Positions 1-5,199 of a DNA stretch of 5,453 bases are shown piece after piece. The notes under the pieces are model-generated. The model saw only the letters and a program-made list of their open reading frames with translations. It ran no database searches and was not told the origin of the DNA. This stretch comes from Frankiaceae bacterium (GTDB lineage: Bacteria; Actinomycetota; Actinomycetes; JADGOU01): contig JADGOU010000209.1 in assembly GCA_017882835.1 (NCBI GenBank), forward strand, positions 1 through 5,453. Direction: 5' to 3'. A program made the position numbers and the translations under genes. The stretch's first letter is position 1. Every line of letters begins with the position of its first letter.

Positions 1-421
1 CAGGTCCCGTTGAGCGCACCAGCCGGCGAACCGGGCCCAGTCGCTGCCATACGCGGTGCGGGTGTTCGCGGCCCTGGCCGCCCCGACCAGCCCCGCCGCC
101 ACCCCCAGCAACCCGGCCAGCTCGCCGGCGACCGCCGGGGCTCGCGGTGCCCCGACCGGCTCTACCTGACCATCCACGGCCGGCCCGGCCACCCCCGCCC
201 CGTCGGTACCGGACCCCACCTCGGCGTCCGGCGTCCCCACCCCGCCGGCGGACGGCTCCACCAGCCCGGCGCCGCCGCTTCCTGGCTCCGGAGCCGCCGC
301 TTCCTGGCTCCGGAGCCGCCGCCACGGCGTCCGCCGGCGCCCCGAGACCCGCCCCCCCGGGTGGCGGGGCTCCCGGGGCGGCCGCCCCGGGCGTCGGGGT
401 GTCCCCGGGGGTCGGTGTCAT
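1..421 (-). CDS. Tyrosine recombinase/integrase, N-terminal part, frame broken by a 22-bp duplication, runs off left edge
   Basis: Tyrosine recombinases cut and rejoin DNA at attachment sites; only the N-terminal, core-binding (SAM-like) end is in the window. The stretch NTRTAYGSDWARFAGWC, read from about 66 down to 16, matches the typical start of that domain, where N-T-R-x-A-Y-x-x-D-W-x-x-F-x-x-W-C is common. Upstream lies a Pro/Ala/Gly-rich, probably disordered head. From ATG 421-419 the frame reads 43 codons (MTPTPGDTPTPGAAAPG...) to base 293. The integrase motif lies in another frame, open from 270 to 1. A 22-bp duplication separates them; with one copy removed the two join as 133 codons with high GC at third positions. 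In the integrase frame there are stops at 418-420 and 430-432 and no ATG or GTG before the repeat, but GTG codons at 261, 240, 219 and 192 could start a shorter protein. It may therefore be a pseudogene, a switchable gene or a gene with a later start. The catalytic domain lies outside the window. Confidence 0.7.
   Translation of the reverse strand, partial: MTPTPGDTPTPGAAAPGAPPPGGAGLGAPADAVAAAPEPGSGGSGARKRRRRAGGAVRRRGGDAGRRGGVRYRRGGGGRAGRGWSGRAGRGTASPGGRRRAGRVAGGGGGAGRGGQGREHPHRVWQRLGPVRRLVRSTGP
271..322. repeat. Perfect 22-bp tandem repeat, about 2.4 copies
   Basis: Bases 271-292 and 293-314 are identical 22-mers (GCCGCCGCTTCCTGGCTCCG plus GA), followed by eight more matching bases (315-322). 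Twenty-two is not a multiple of three, so the extra copy shifts the reading frame of the recombinase on the minus strand. Identity between copies implies a recent duplication or active slippage. Confidence 0.95.
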
Positions 422-428
422 AACTGGA

Positions 429-434
429 TTTATA
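429..434 (-). promoter_or_regulatory. Candidate -10 element (TATAAA) just upstream of recombinase ATG
   Basis: On the minus strand TATAAA ends seven bases before the ATG at 421, in otherwise GC-rich sequence, and no Shine-Dalgarno is visible. The spacing fits a leaderless transcript, which is common in actinobacteria. No convincing -35 is seen. Confidence 0.3.
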
Positions 435-885
435 GCGGGTCAGATAATCCCGGCCTGGAGTGACCCGCCGGTGCGGTCGTGGGGCCCCGGATCGATCTTG
501 CCTCCGCTGCCCCCGAGAGAGCCGCACGCCGTCCCGGCCCCGGCGTCGGGCGGGGCCCTGACGCGGCTGACCTGCGCGGTCGCCGGCCGGCCGACAGATA
601 GGTCGGACCCTGCACCGCTGCCTCCGCCGCCGACATTCCGGCGGCGCGAAGCTGCTGGCCCCGCCGTGCCGGAGGCACCTGACTCTGGCGAGCGTGCGGC
701 CGGCCACGGCGGAGGCGGCACGGGACCACTCGATCGGCGAGCTGCGGCTGAACCGATTGGCGGGAAGCGGTCGCCGGTCGGACGGTGCGGCGGCGGCGCG
801 GGCGGCCGGCCGGTCGCCGAAGCTACCAGCCGCCGTTTCGCCCGTCCCGCAAAGCGGTCGACCAGACCAGAGTTTCTCGAAGGGC

Positions 886-906
886 CGGCGGTGGCCACGA
901 CCGCTG
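886..906. repeat. Short inverted repeat (hairpin), 7-bp stem
   Basis: CGGCGGT at 886-892 can pair with ACCGCTG at 900-906 (one G-U pair) around a 7-nt loop. It sits inside a looser inverted repeat formed by CCAGAGTTTCT (867-877) and AGAAACCTGG (930-939). There is no T-run on either side, so it is not an obvious terminator. Confidence 0.4.
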
Positions 907-1010
907 GCGTGGTGAGCCCGCGAAGCGGTAGAAACCTGGGACGAGACCCGCGGTGACGGCAACGCGCTGGAGGCGCCGAAACGGGCGAGTGGCCCCGCCT
1001 CGGTGCCGGT

Positions 1011-1016
1011 AAGGGG
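1011..1016 (+). promoter_or_regulatory. Ribosome binding site of the small membrane protein
   Basis: AAGGGG ends six bases before ATG 1023. It is among the best Shine-Dalgarno matches in the window and supports both the reality and the start of the 96-residue gene. Confidence 0.65.
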
Positions 1017-1022
1017 TGGCAA

Positions 1023-1313
1023 ATGTCGGCAGGCGTCGGAAATGGCCCCGAGGCCTCCCAGGACGCCCCGCAGCCCACGCCCAGCTCGGCAGGCCAGGGC
1101 AAGCAGCGGTCAGTGGCCGGCGGCCGGAGCCCGCGGTCGCTCGTTGTGCTGGCTGGGGTGGCGGGCTTCGCCCTGGGCGGCCTGCTGACGGGGATCGTGG
1201 CCCAGTCCCGGTGCCAGCGCAGGTACCGGCGGCTGTGCCGCCGGTGGTTTGCCGGGGACCCGGATGGGTTGGCCGGGTGCCTGGAGCGGGCCGACGACGT
1301 CTGCGGCTGGTAG
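1023..1313 (+). CDS. Small single-pass membrane protein with twin C-x7-C tail, hypothetical
   Basis: The 96-residue product is not a family I recognise. Residues 1-38 are polar and Gly/Pro/Ser/Gln-rich, likely disordered. Residues 39-61 (SLVVLAGVAGFALGGLLTGI...) form one strong, glycine-rich transmembrane helix. The tail, residues 62-96, is basic at first and holds four cysteines at 64, 72, 86 and 94. These are two C-x7-C pairs 13 residues apart, with an Asp-Pro-Asp turn between them, suggesting a helical hairpin closed by disulfides or a metal site. It ends in Cys-Gly-Trp. Codon third positions are strongly G/C and the ribosome binding site is good, so I think it is real. Topology is uncertain because both flanks of the helix are basic and the tail more so. 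It appears monocistronic: a hairpin follows the stop codon, and the next substantial gene is about 270 bp away. Confidence 0.65.
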   Translation: MSAGVGNGPEASQDAPQPTPSSAGQGKQRSVAGGRSPRSLVVLAGVAGFALGGLLTGIVAQSRCQRRYRRLCRRWFAGDPDGLAGCLERADDVCGW

Positions 1314-1328
1314 CCAGCGGGTTTGCCA

Positions 1329-1346
1329 CCCCCGCGTACCAGGGGG
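1329..1346 (+). terminator. Possible hairpin terminator after the small membrane gene
   Basis: CCCCC (1329-1333) and GGGGG (1342-1346) form a perfect 5-bp G/C stem with an 8-nt loop, starting 16 bases after the stop codon. No T-run follows. Such hairpins occur at actinobacterial gene ends, but the evidence is structural only. Confidence 0.3.
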
Positions 1347-1391
1347 ACCTCCGGCTCACTGCCCCGCAGCTTCGACGAGCGGAGGGCGAGC

Positions 1392-1430
1392 ATGCGGGCG
1401 GATGAGGCCGCGGTGCGCCGACCGGGTTGA
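1392..1430 (+). CDS. Possible 12-codon leader-type ORF with strong ribosome binding site
   Basis: GGAGGG at 1381-1386 sits five bases before ATG 1392, a near-ideal Shine-Dalgarno. The frame reads MRADEAAVRRPG and stops at 1428-1430. It could be a translated leader ahead of the SnoaL-like gene, the head of a gene whose body has been lost, or chance. No attenuator-like residue run is present. The stop overlaps the small inverted repeat GGGTTGAAACCC (1424-1435). Confidence 0.2.
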   Translation: MRADEAAVRRPG

Positions 1431-1521
1431 AACCCAGCGACGGGTCGTACCAGTAGAACTCGACGATGCTGCGGCATGGCGGGCGTATCGCGGCTTCTAC
1501 CGGCAGGGCTCGAAGTACCTC

Positions 1522-1550
1522 TTGTCGGCTGGGCCGACCGGTGCGATGCT
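1522..1550 (+). promoter_or_regulatory. Candidate sigma-70-type promoter for the SnoaL-like gene
   Basis: TTGTCG (1522-1527) and GATGCT (1545-1550) are separated by 17 bp. Transcription would start near 1557, leaving a leader of about 24 nt that contains the ribosome binding site. The -35 matches the consensus in four of six positions and the -10 in about three, so the call rests mainly on spacing and position. Confidence 0.25.
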
Positions 1551-1571
1551 TCCGCGATCAATCCAGCTGGC

Positions 1572-1577
1572 GAGGGG
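1572..1577 (+). promoter_or_regulatory. Ribosome binding site setting the start of the SnoaL-like gene
   Basis: GAGGGG lies three bases before ATG 1581. The frame is open further upstream, to an ATG at 1476, but that start has no ribosome binding site and the extra 35 residues do not look like the family, so this site decides the start. Confidence 0.6.
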
Positions 1578-1580
1578 ACC

Positions 1581-1970
1581 ATGGCGCATCCGAACGAGGA
1601 CTTGATCCGAGCGCAGTACGACGCCTCCTCGCGCGGCGACCTGGACGCGCTGCGACAGACGTGGAACCCGAACATCGTCTGGCACGTGGCCGGGCGCAGC
1701 CCGCTGGCCGGGGACTACGAGGGCGTGGACGCGGTGCTCGGGTTCTTCGGAAAGCTCATCGAGCTCTCAGGCGGCACCTTCCAAGTCCAGCTGCACGACG
1801 TGATGGCCAACGACATGCACGTGGCCTCCCTACACACCAACCGCGCGGAGCGAAACGGGCGGCGGCTTGACCTGCGAGTAGTCCTCATCTCCCACGTGCG
1901 CGATGGCAAGAGCGTGGAGGTGTGGAACTTTTTCGAGGACCAGTACGCCGCGGCCGAGTTCTGGTCGTAG
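1581..1970 (+). CDS. SnoaL-like / NTF2-like fold protein
   Basis: The 129-residue product has the size and pattern of single-domain SnoaL-like (NTF2-like, ketosteroid-isomerase-like) proteins, which form a cone-shaped alpha+beta barrel and often act on small hydrophobic substrates. Visible signs are the N-terminal helix with G-D-L-D-A-L (residues 19-24), then W-N-P-N-I-V-W-H (28-35), G-D-Y-E-G-V-D-A-V (44-52) leading into the next helix, beta strands around 66-105, and the closing strand VEVWNFFEDQYAAAEFW (112-128), whose W/F-x-D-Q...FW pattern is typical. The fold covers enzymes, binding proteins and proteins of unknown role, so no reaction can be given. His35 and the Asp residues near the cavity could be functional, but this is inference. 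The start at 1581 has a good ribosome binding site. It appears to stand alone, with its own candidate promoter and a short hairpin after the stop. Confidence 0.85.
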   Translation: MAHPNEDLIRAQYDASSRGDLDALRQTWNPNIVWHVAGRSPLAGDYEGVDAVLGFFGKLIELSGGTFQVQLHDVMANDMHVASLHTNRAERNGRRLDLRVVLISHVRDGKSVEVWNFFEDQYAAAEFWS

Positions 1971-1973
1971 GCC

Positions 1974-1992
1974 GCTCCTTGGCCTGCGGAGC
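1974..1992 (+). terminator. Weak hairpin after the SnoaL-like gene
   Basis: GCTCC (1974-1978) pairs with GGAGC (1988-1992) around a 9-nt loop, four bases after the stop codon. There is no T-run and a competing CCGC/GCGG pairing exists, so a terminator role is only possible. Confidence 0.25.
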
Positions 1993-2016
1993 CTTACGTC
2001 ACGTGTGCTCAGGTGA

Positions 2017-2372
2017 ACTGGTCGATATCCAGGCGGACGCGCACCACTACTTGACCACTAGCTAAGCGACCTGGCGCACCCGCTGGTCGATGCCGGGATA
2101 GACGTGGCGCTGATGCGGGGACCGCCCCGACAGCGCAGCGGTGACAGGCGTGGGCAACGCGCGCTGCCGCGCCGGCTGATCATGGCAGGCCCCCATTCGA
2201 CCGGTGAGACTCCAGATACCGCGCCGTACCCCGGTGCCAGTTCACCACCGGCAAGGACGCCCTGGTTCGTCAGTCTGATTCCCGCCTCACCTGCTATCGG
2301 ATGTCGGTGCAGGTGCCCGGGGCGCGACTCACCAGCCGCGGGGTGAACGCATGTGAGGACCTTCGGCCAGCG
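2017..2372 (+). pseudogene. Eroded C-terminal (substrate-binding) part of a LysR-type regulator
   Basis: No intact gene is present, but pieces in two frames line up in order with the effector-binding domain of LysR-type transcription regulators. In one frame, after a TAG at 2059-2061, the stretch DLAHPLVDAGIDVALMRG (2068-2121) resembles the family's usual D-L-V-x-x-G-I-D-V-A-L-R-x-G, and RALPRRLIMAGP further on resembles its R-R-L-V-A-S-P. In another frame, from about 2214, CQFTTGKDALVR resembles the family's C-L-x-F-T-T-G-R-D-x-x-x-R. The following V-Q-V-P-G-A-R-L-T-S-R-G-V-N-A resembles the strand before the last helices (V-x-G-R-L-x-x-N-x-G-E-A). At least one stop and one frameshift separate the pieces. 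The N-terminal helix-turn-helix half is missing: only about 45 bp lie between the previous stop codon and the remnant. This is recall of family patterns, not an alignment. Confidence 0.45.
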
Positions 2373-2387
2373 CGGTGCGTGGGCGGC

Positions 2388-2397
2388 TATATACGCT
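2388..2397 (+). promoter_or_regulatory. Possible -10 region for the GGDEF-EAL gene
   Basis: TATATACGCT is one of very few AT-rich spots in the neighbourhood and lies 56 bases before the preferred start codon. It contains TACGCT, which fits TANNNT. No clear -35 is seen at the right distance. Confidence 0.25.
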
Positions 2398-2453
2398 GTG
2401 AGTCACCGGGAAGAGCATGGCTTCGCAAGGTGCTCGGAGTGGCGAAGGCCGTC

Positions 2454-5012
2454 ATGCCCGAAAGACTTGGGGTGAAGGACATCCCGTCATCAACCGTGCC
2501 ATTTAGAGCCCATGAACCGCCCGGCTGGCCGGCTACCTTCGCGCGGATAACGGCCGCCGCCGCCATCGCGGTCGCGGCGGTCGTGCTGCTGGGATGGCTG
2601 ATTGACGCCGACTCGTTGAAGCGTTTCTTGCCCGGCGCGGTCGACATGAAGACGAACGCTGCTGTCGGCGTCGTGATGGCTGGTGTCGCGGTGCTGCTCA
2701 AGGTCGGTGACCTCTCGCATCGGCGCCGCCTGCTCGGTGACGGTCTGGGGCTCGTGTGCGTCGTGCTGGGCCTGGTCACGCTGGCCGAGTACGTCACGGG
2801 GTGGCAGCCCGGGATCGACGAGCAGCTGTTCTCCGAGTCGCTGACGGCAGTGCGCACGTCCAGCCCGAACCGGATGGCCGCCTCGGTAGCCATGTCCCTG
2901 GTCCTCCTCGGCGCCGCGGTCGTGCTGACGGGCCGCGGCCGACGTCGCACAGCCGCCGCGCAGTGTCTGGCCGGCTTGGTCGGAATGCTCGCCGCGCTTG
3001 CGCTTGTGGGCTATGGCTACGGGTCATTGCTGCTCTACCAGTGGCGGCGCTCGACGGCGGCCGCGATACCGGCAGGTATCGCGCTCCTGCTGCTGGGCGC
3101 CGCCGTCGTCGTCGCGGCCCGAGGTCCGCCGATCTCGCTGCTGACGTCCCAGCGCCCCGGCGGGATGCTGGCCCGGCGACTGCTGCCGCTGATCGTCGTG
3201 ATCCCGCTCGGGGCCGGCTGGCTGCTGCACGTAGCAGGTCAGCGGGGCTGGGCGGACCCGGCCTTACAGACCGCGCTCGGCTCGCTGACGACGGTCGCGC
3301 TGTTGACCTTGCTGACATTGGGGACCGCGCTGGGTCTCGAACGCGCGGACGCGGCCCGCGCCGCCGCCGAGGCGCCGCTGCGGCTGGCGCTGCAGACGAC
3401 CCCGATCGGCGCGGCGATCCTCGACCTGGACGGGCGGTTCGTCGAGGTCAACGATGCGATGTGCCAGATCTTCGGTATCGATGCCGCGACGCTCGCGACC
3501 ATGACCAGCTGGGATGTGTCCCACCCAGACGAGGTGGCCGCGGACCGGGAGCGGTTCGCACGGCTCGCCCGCGGTGAGACCGCGACGACCGTGACGGAAG
3601 AGCGGTACGTCCGCGCTGACGGCGACATATGCTGGCTGTTGGTCGCCCGGGCGCTTGTCCGTGACGACAGCGACGCCGCGGCCTACGTCATTTCCCAAGC
3701 GCAGGACATCACCGACGCCAAGCGAATCCAGGACCGGCTCGCCCACCAGGCGTCACATGATCAACTGACCGGGCTGCCCAACCGCGTTCTGCTGCTCGAC
3801 CGGCTCCACCAGGCGGTGGCCCGGTCGGCGCGCACCGGTTACTCGGTCGCGCTGATGTTTTGCGACCTCGATCACTTCAAGGTCATCAACGATAGCCTGG
3901 GGCACGAGGCGGGCGATCGCGTCCTACTCACCGTCGCCGACCGGATGACCTCGGCGGTGCGGACCAGCGACACGGTCGCGCGGGTCGGCGGCGACGAGTT
4001 CGTCGTCCTCGCCGAAGACATCGACCTGGCGTACGCCGCCGCGCTCGCCAACCGCATCCGCCTCGGCGTTCGGCAACCGCTCGACGTCAACCATCGTCAG
4101 CTGCTGCCGACGGTCAGCGTCGGCGTCGCGTTGGGCGAAGGGACGCGGGGGATCGGCGCGGGGGATCTATTGCGGGACGCGGACTACGCGCTGTACCGGG
4201 CCAAAGAGCGCGGTCGCGACAGCGTCGAGATGTTCGAGGAGGCGCTGCGTCTGCGGGCGGTCGAATGCTTCGAGGTAGAGTCCGAGCTCCGCGCGGCCGT
4301 GGCCGCCGACGCGCTCGCGCTGCACTACCAGCCGATCATCGATCTGGACGCCGGCCGCGTCACCGGGTACGAAGCGTTGCTGCGCTGGCCGCGCGGAGCC
4401 GACACGACGTGGACACCGGACAAGTTTCTCCACGTCGCCGAAGAGACCGGCCTCATCATCCCGATCGGTGACTGGGTGCTCGACCGGGCCGCGGCGTTCG
4501 CGGCCGCTCATCCCGACGCCTTCGTCAGCGTCAACCTGTCGGTGCGTCAGCTGTACCACCCCCAGCTGATCGAACACGTTCAAGGAGTACTTGCCCGGCA
4601 CGACCTGCGCCCCGACCGGCTGCATCTCGAACTGGTCGAGAGTGCCCTCATCGGCCCCGGCGGCGCGGCGCTGGCGACTCTTCGCGGCTTGCACGACATC
4701 GGCGTCCGGTTCGCGGTCGACGACTTCGGGACCGGGTACTCGGCGCTGTCCTACCTTCACGACCTCCCCGTCGCCGAATTGAAGATCGACCGTAGTTTCA
4801 CCGGGCGGATCGGGCTCGGCACGGGCGCGGAACGGATCATCGAAGCCCTCATCGTCCTCGGACGCACCCTCGGTCTCGACGTCGTCGCCGAAGGGGTGGA
4901 AACCCGGGACCAAGCCGAGTGGCTCGTCCGACGCCACTGCCCCAAGGCACAGGGCTTCTACTACGGTCGACCCGCCCCCGCCCCCGCCGACGCTCGCGAC
5001 AGCGTCGCGTGA
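2454..5012 (+). CDS. Membrane-bound PAS-GGDEF-EAL protein, probable dual c-di-GMP synthase/phosphodiesterase
   Basis: The 852-residue product should both make c-di-GMP from two GTP (GGDEF) and cleave it to pGpG (EAL) at the inner face of the membrane. Residue numbers count from ATG 2454. Eight hydrophobic helices lie near 31-50, 68-83, 96-115, 142-159, 167-189, 201-222, 242-261 and 272-294. A PAS domain (306-424) ends in the usual DITDAKR. GGDEF (431-594) keeps D471, N479, D480, D488 and the intact GGDEF at 512-516. The inhibitory site R503-x-x-D506 sits the standard five residues ahead. EAL (609-844) keeps E640 of EAL, N694, E726, D756/D757 in DDFGTG, K777, E813, E816 and Q833. Both active sites thus look competent; which dominates cannot be read from sequence. 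Streptomyces RmdA and RmdB are characterised actinobacterial GGDEF-EAL enzymes. The frame is open back to ATG 2301, but the extra 51 residues look like LysR remnant and that start lacks a ribosome binding site. ATG 2454 has GCGAAGG five bases upstream. GTG 2430 and 2439 are alternatives. It is flanked by non-coding sequence, so probably monocistronic. Confidence 0.93.
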   Translation: MPERLGVKDIPSSTVPFRAHEPPGWPATFARITAAAAIAVAAVVLLGWLIDADSLKRFLPGAVDMKTNAAVGVVMAGVAVLLKVGDLSHRRRLLGDGLGLVCVVLGLVTLAEYVTGWQPGIDEQLFSESLTAVRTSSPNRMAASVAMSLVLLGAAVVLTGRGRRRTAAAQCLAGLVGMLAALALVGYGYGSLLLYQWRRSTAAAIPAGIALLLLGAAVVVAARGPPISLLTSQRPGGMLARRLLPLIVVIPLGAGWLLHVAGQRGWADPALQTALGSLTTVALLTLLTLGTALGLERADAARAAAEAPLRLALQTTPIGAAILDLDGRFVEVNDAMCQIFGIDAATLATMTSWDVSHPDEVAADRERFARLARGETATTVTEERYVRADGDICWLLVARALVRDDSDAAAYVISQAQDITDAKRIQDRLAHQASHDQLTGLPNRVLLLDRLHQAVARSARTGYSVALMFCDLDHFKVINDSLGHEAGDRVLLTVADRMTSAVRTSDTVARVGGDEFVVLAEDIDLAYAAALANRIRLGVRQPLDVNHRQLLPTVSVGVALGEGTRGIGAGDLLRDADYALYRAKERGRDSVEMFEEALRLRAVECFEVESELRAAVAADALALHYQPIIDLDAGRVTGYEALLRWPRGADTTWTPDKFLHVAEETGLIIPIGDWVLDRAAAFAAAHPDAFVSVNLSVRQLYHPQLIEHVQGVLARHDLRPDRLHLELVESALIGPGGAALATLRGLHDIGVRFAVDDFGTGYSALSYLHDLPVAELKIDRSFTGRIGLGTGAERIIEALIVLGRTLGLDVVAEGVETRDQAEWLVRRHCPKAQGFYYGRPAPAPADARDSVA

Positions 5013-5047
5013 CCCAGGGCTCCGGCAAAGTCCATTAGCGGGTCATG
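5008..5047 (+). terminator. Inverted repeat across the stop codon of the GGDEF-EAL gene
   Basis: CGTGACCC (5008-5015), which contains the stop codon, can pair with GGGTCATG (5040-5047); one pair is G-U. The loop is 24 nt and no T-run follows. It could help end transcription or protect the 3' end; the call is weak. Confidence 0.3.
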
Positions 5048-5092
5048 CATGATCGTCTGTAGGGGCCGGTCCGATCGTCGGGCATGGTGAAG

Positions 5093-5118
5093 GTCCTTCG
5101 GGGGATGAATCCAAGGAC
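5093..5118 (+). terminator. Second hairpin downstream of the GGDEF-EAL gene
   Basis: GTCCTT (5093-5098) and AAGGAC (5113-5118) form a 6-bp stem with a 14-nt loop, 80 bases after the stop codon. A competing GGAT-GA-ATCC pairing lies inside the loop. No T-run follows. Confidence 0.25.
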
Positions 5119-5182
5119 GTTCAGTTCTATGGGTTGTTCGGGTTGTTCGGACCCTTGGGTTACGGCCGGTCCGGCTGGTCAT

Positions 5183-5199
5183 CGTTCGGGACCCGAACG
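5183..5199. repeat. Perfect 17-bp palindrome, possible operator
   Basis: CGTTCGGG-A-CCCGAACG has perfect 8-bp arms around one base, about 125 bp upstream of the next start codon. Arms this close make a stable RNA hairpin unlikely and favour a site for a dimeric DNA-binding protein. No bound protein can be named. Confidence 0.4.

Larger units (their letters stand above)
435..1022. other. Non-coding stretch of about 590 bp between recombinase and small membrane gene
   Basis: Long open frames exist here on both strands, but their translations are Arg/Pro/Gly/Ala-rich, lack recognisable motifs and look like the by-product of very high GC. I see no tRNA, no excisionase-like helix-turn-helix and no transposase. 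The visible structure is a hairpin at 886-906, a loose inverted repeat at 867-877/930-939 and three copies of AAGCGGT at 765-771, 852-858 and 923-929. Because it lies upstream of a recombinase it could hold recombinase-binding sites, but this is only inference. Confidence 0.4.

Noticed and set aside
147..956. 269-codon open frame on the plus strand
   Set aside because: It runs antisense to the recombinase N-terminus and reads through proline/arginine-rich, motif-free sequence with no ribosome binding site.
162..1022. 286-codon open frame on the minus strand across the recombinase start
   Set aside because: It is in neither of the two recombinase frames and its product is low-complexity Arg/Gly/Pro; a chance frame.
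1424..1435. GGGTTGAAACCC as a possible tRNA T-arm
   Set aside because: It resembles a T-arm, but no matching acceptor, anticodon or D arms can be found around it.
440..1675. 411-codon open frame on the minus strand
   Set aside because: It lies antisense to the small membrane gene and overlaps the start of the SnoaL-like gene. Its translation is Arg/Pro/Ser-rich without motifs, as expected for a shadow frame at this GC content.
2756..3577. 273-codon plus-strand frame inside the GGDEF-EAL gene
   Set aside because: It is an overlapping, Arg/Gly/Ala-rich shadow of the membrane and PAS coding sequence.
4167..4937. 256-codon minus-strand frame inside the GGDEF-EAL gene
   Set aside because: It is antisense to the EAL coding region, where codon bias produces long open antisense frames, and it has no recognisable features of its own.
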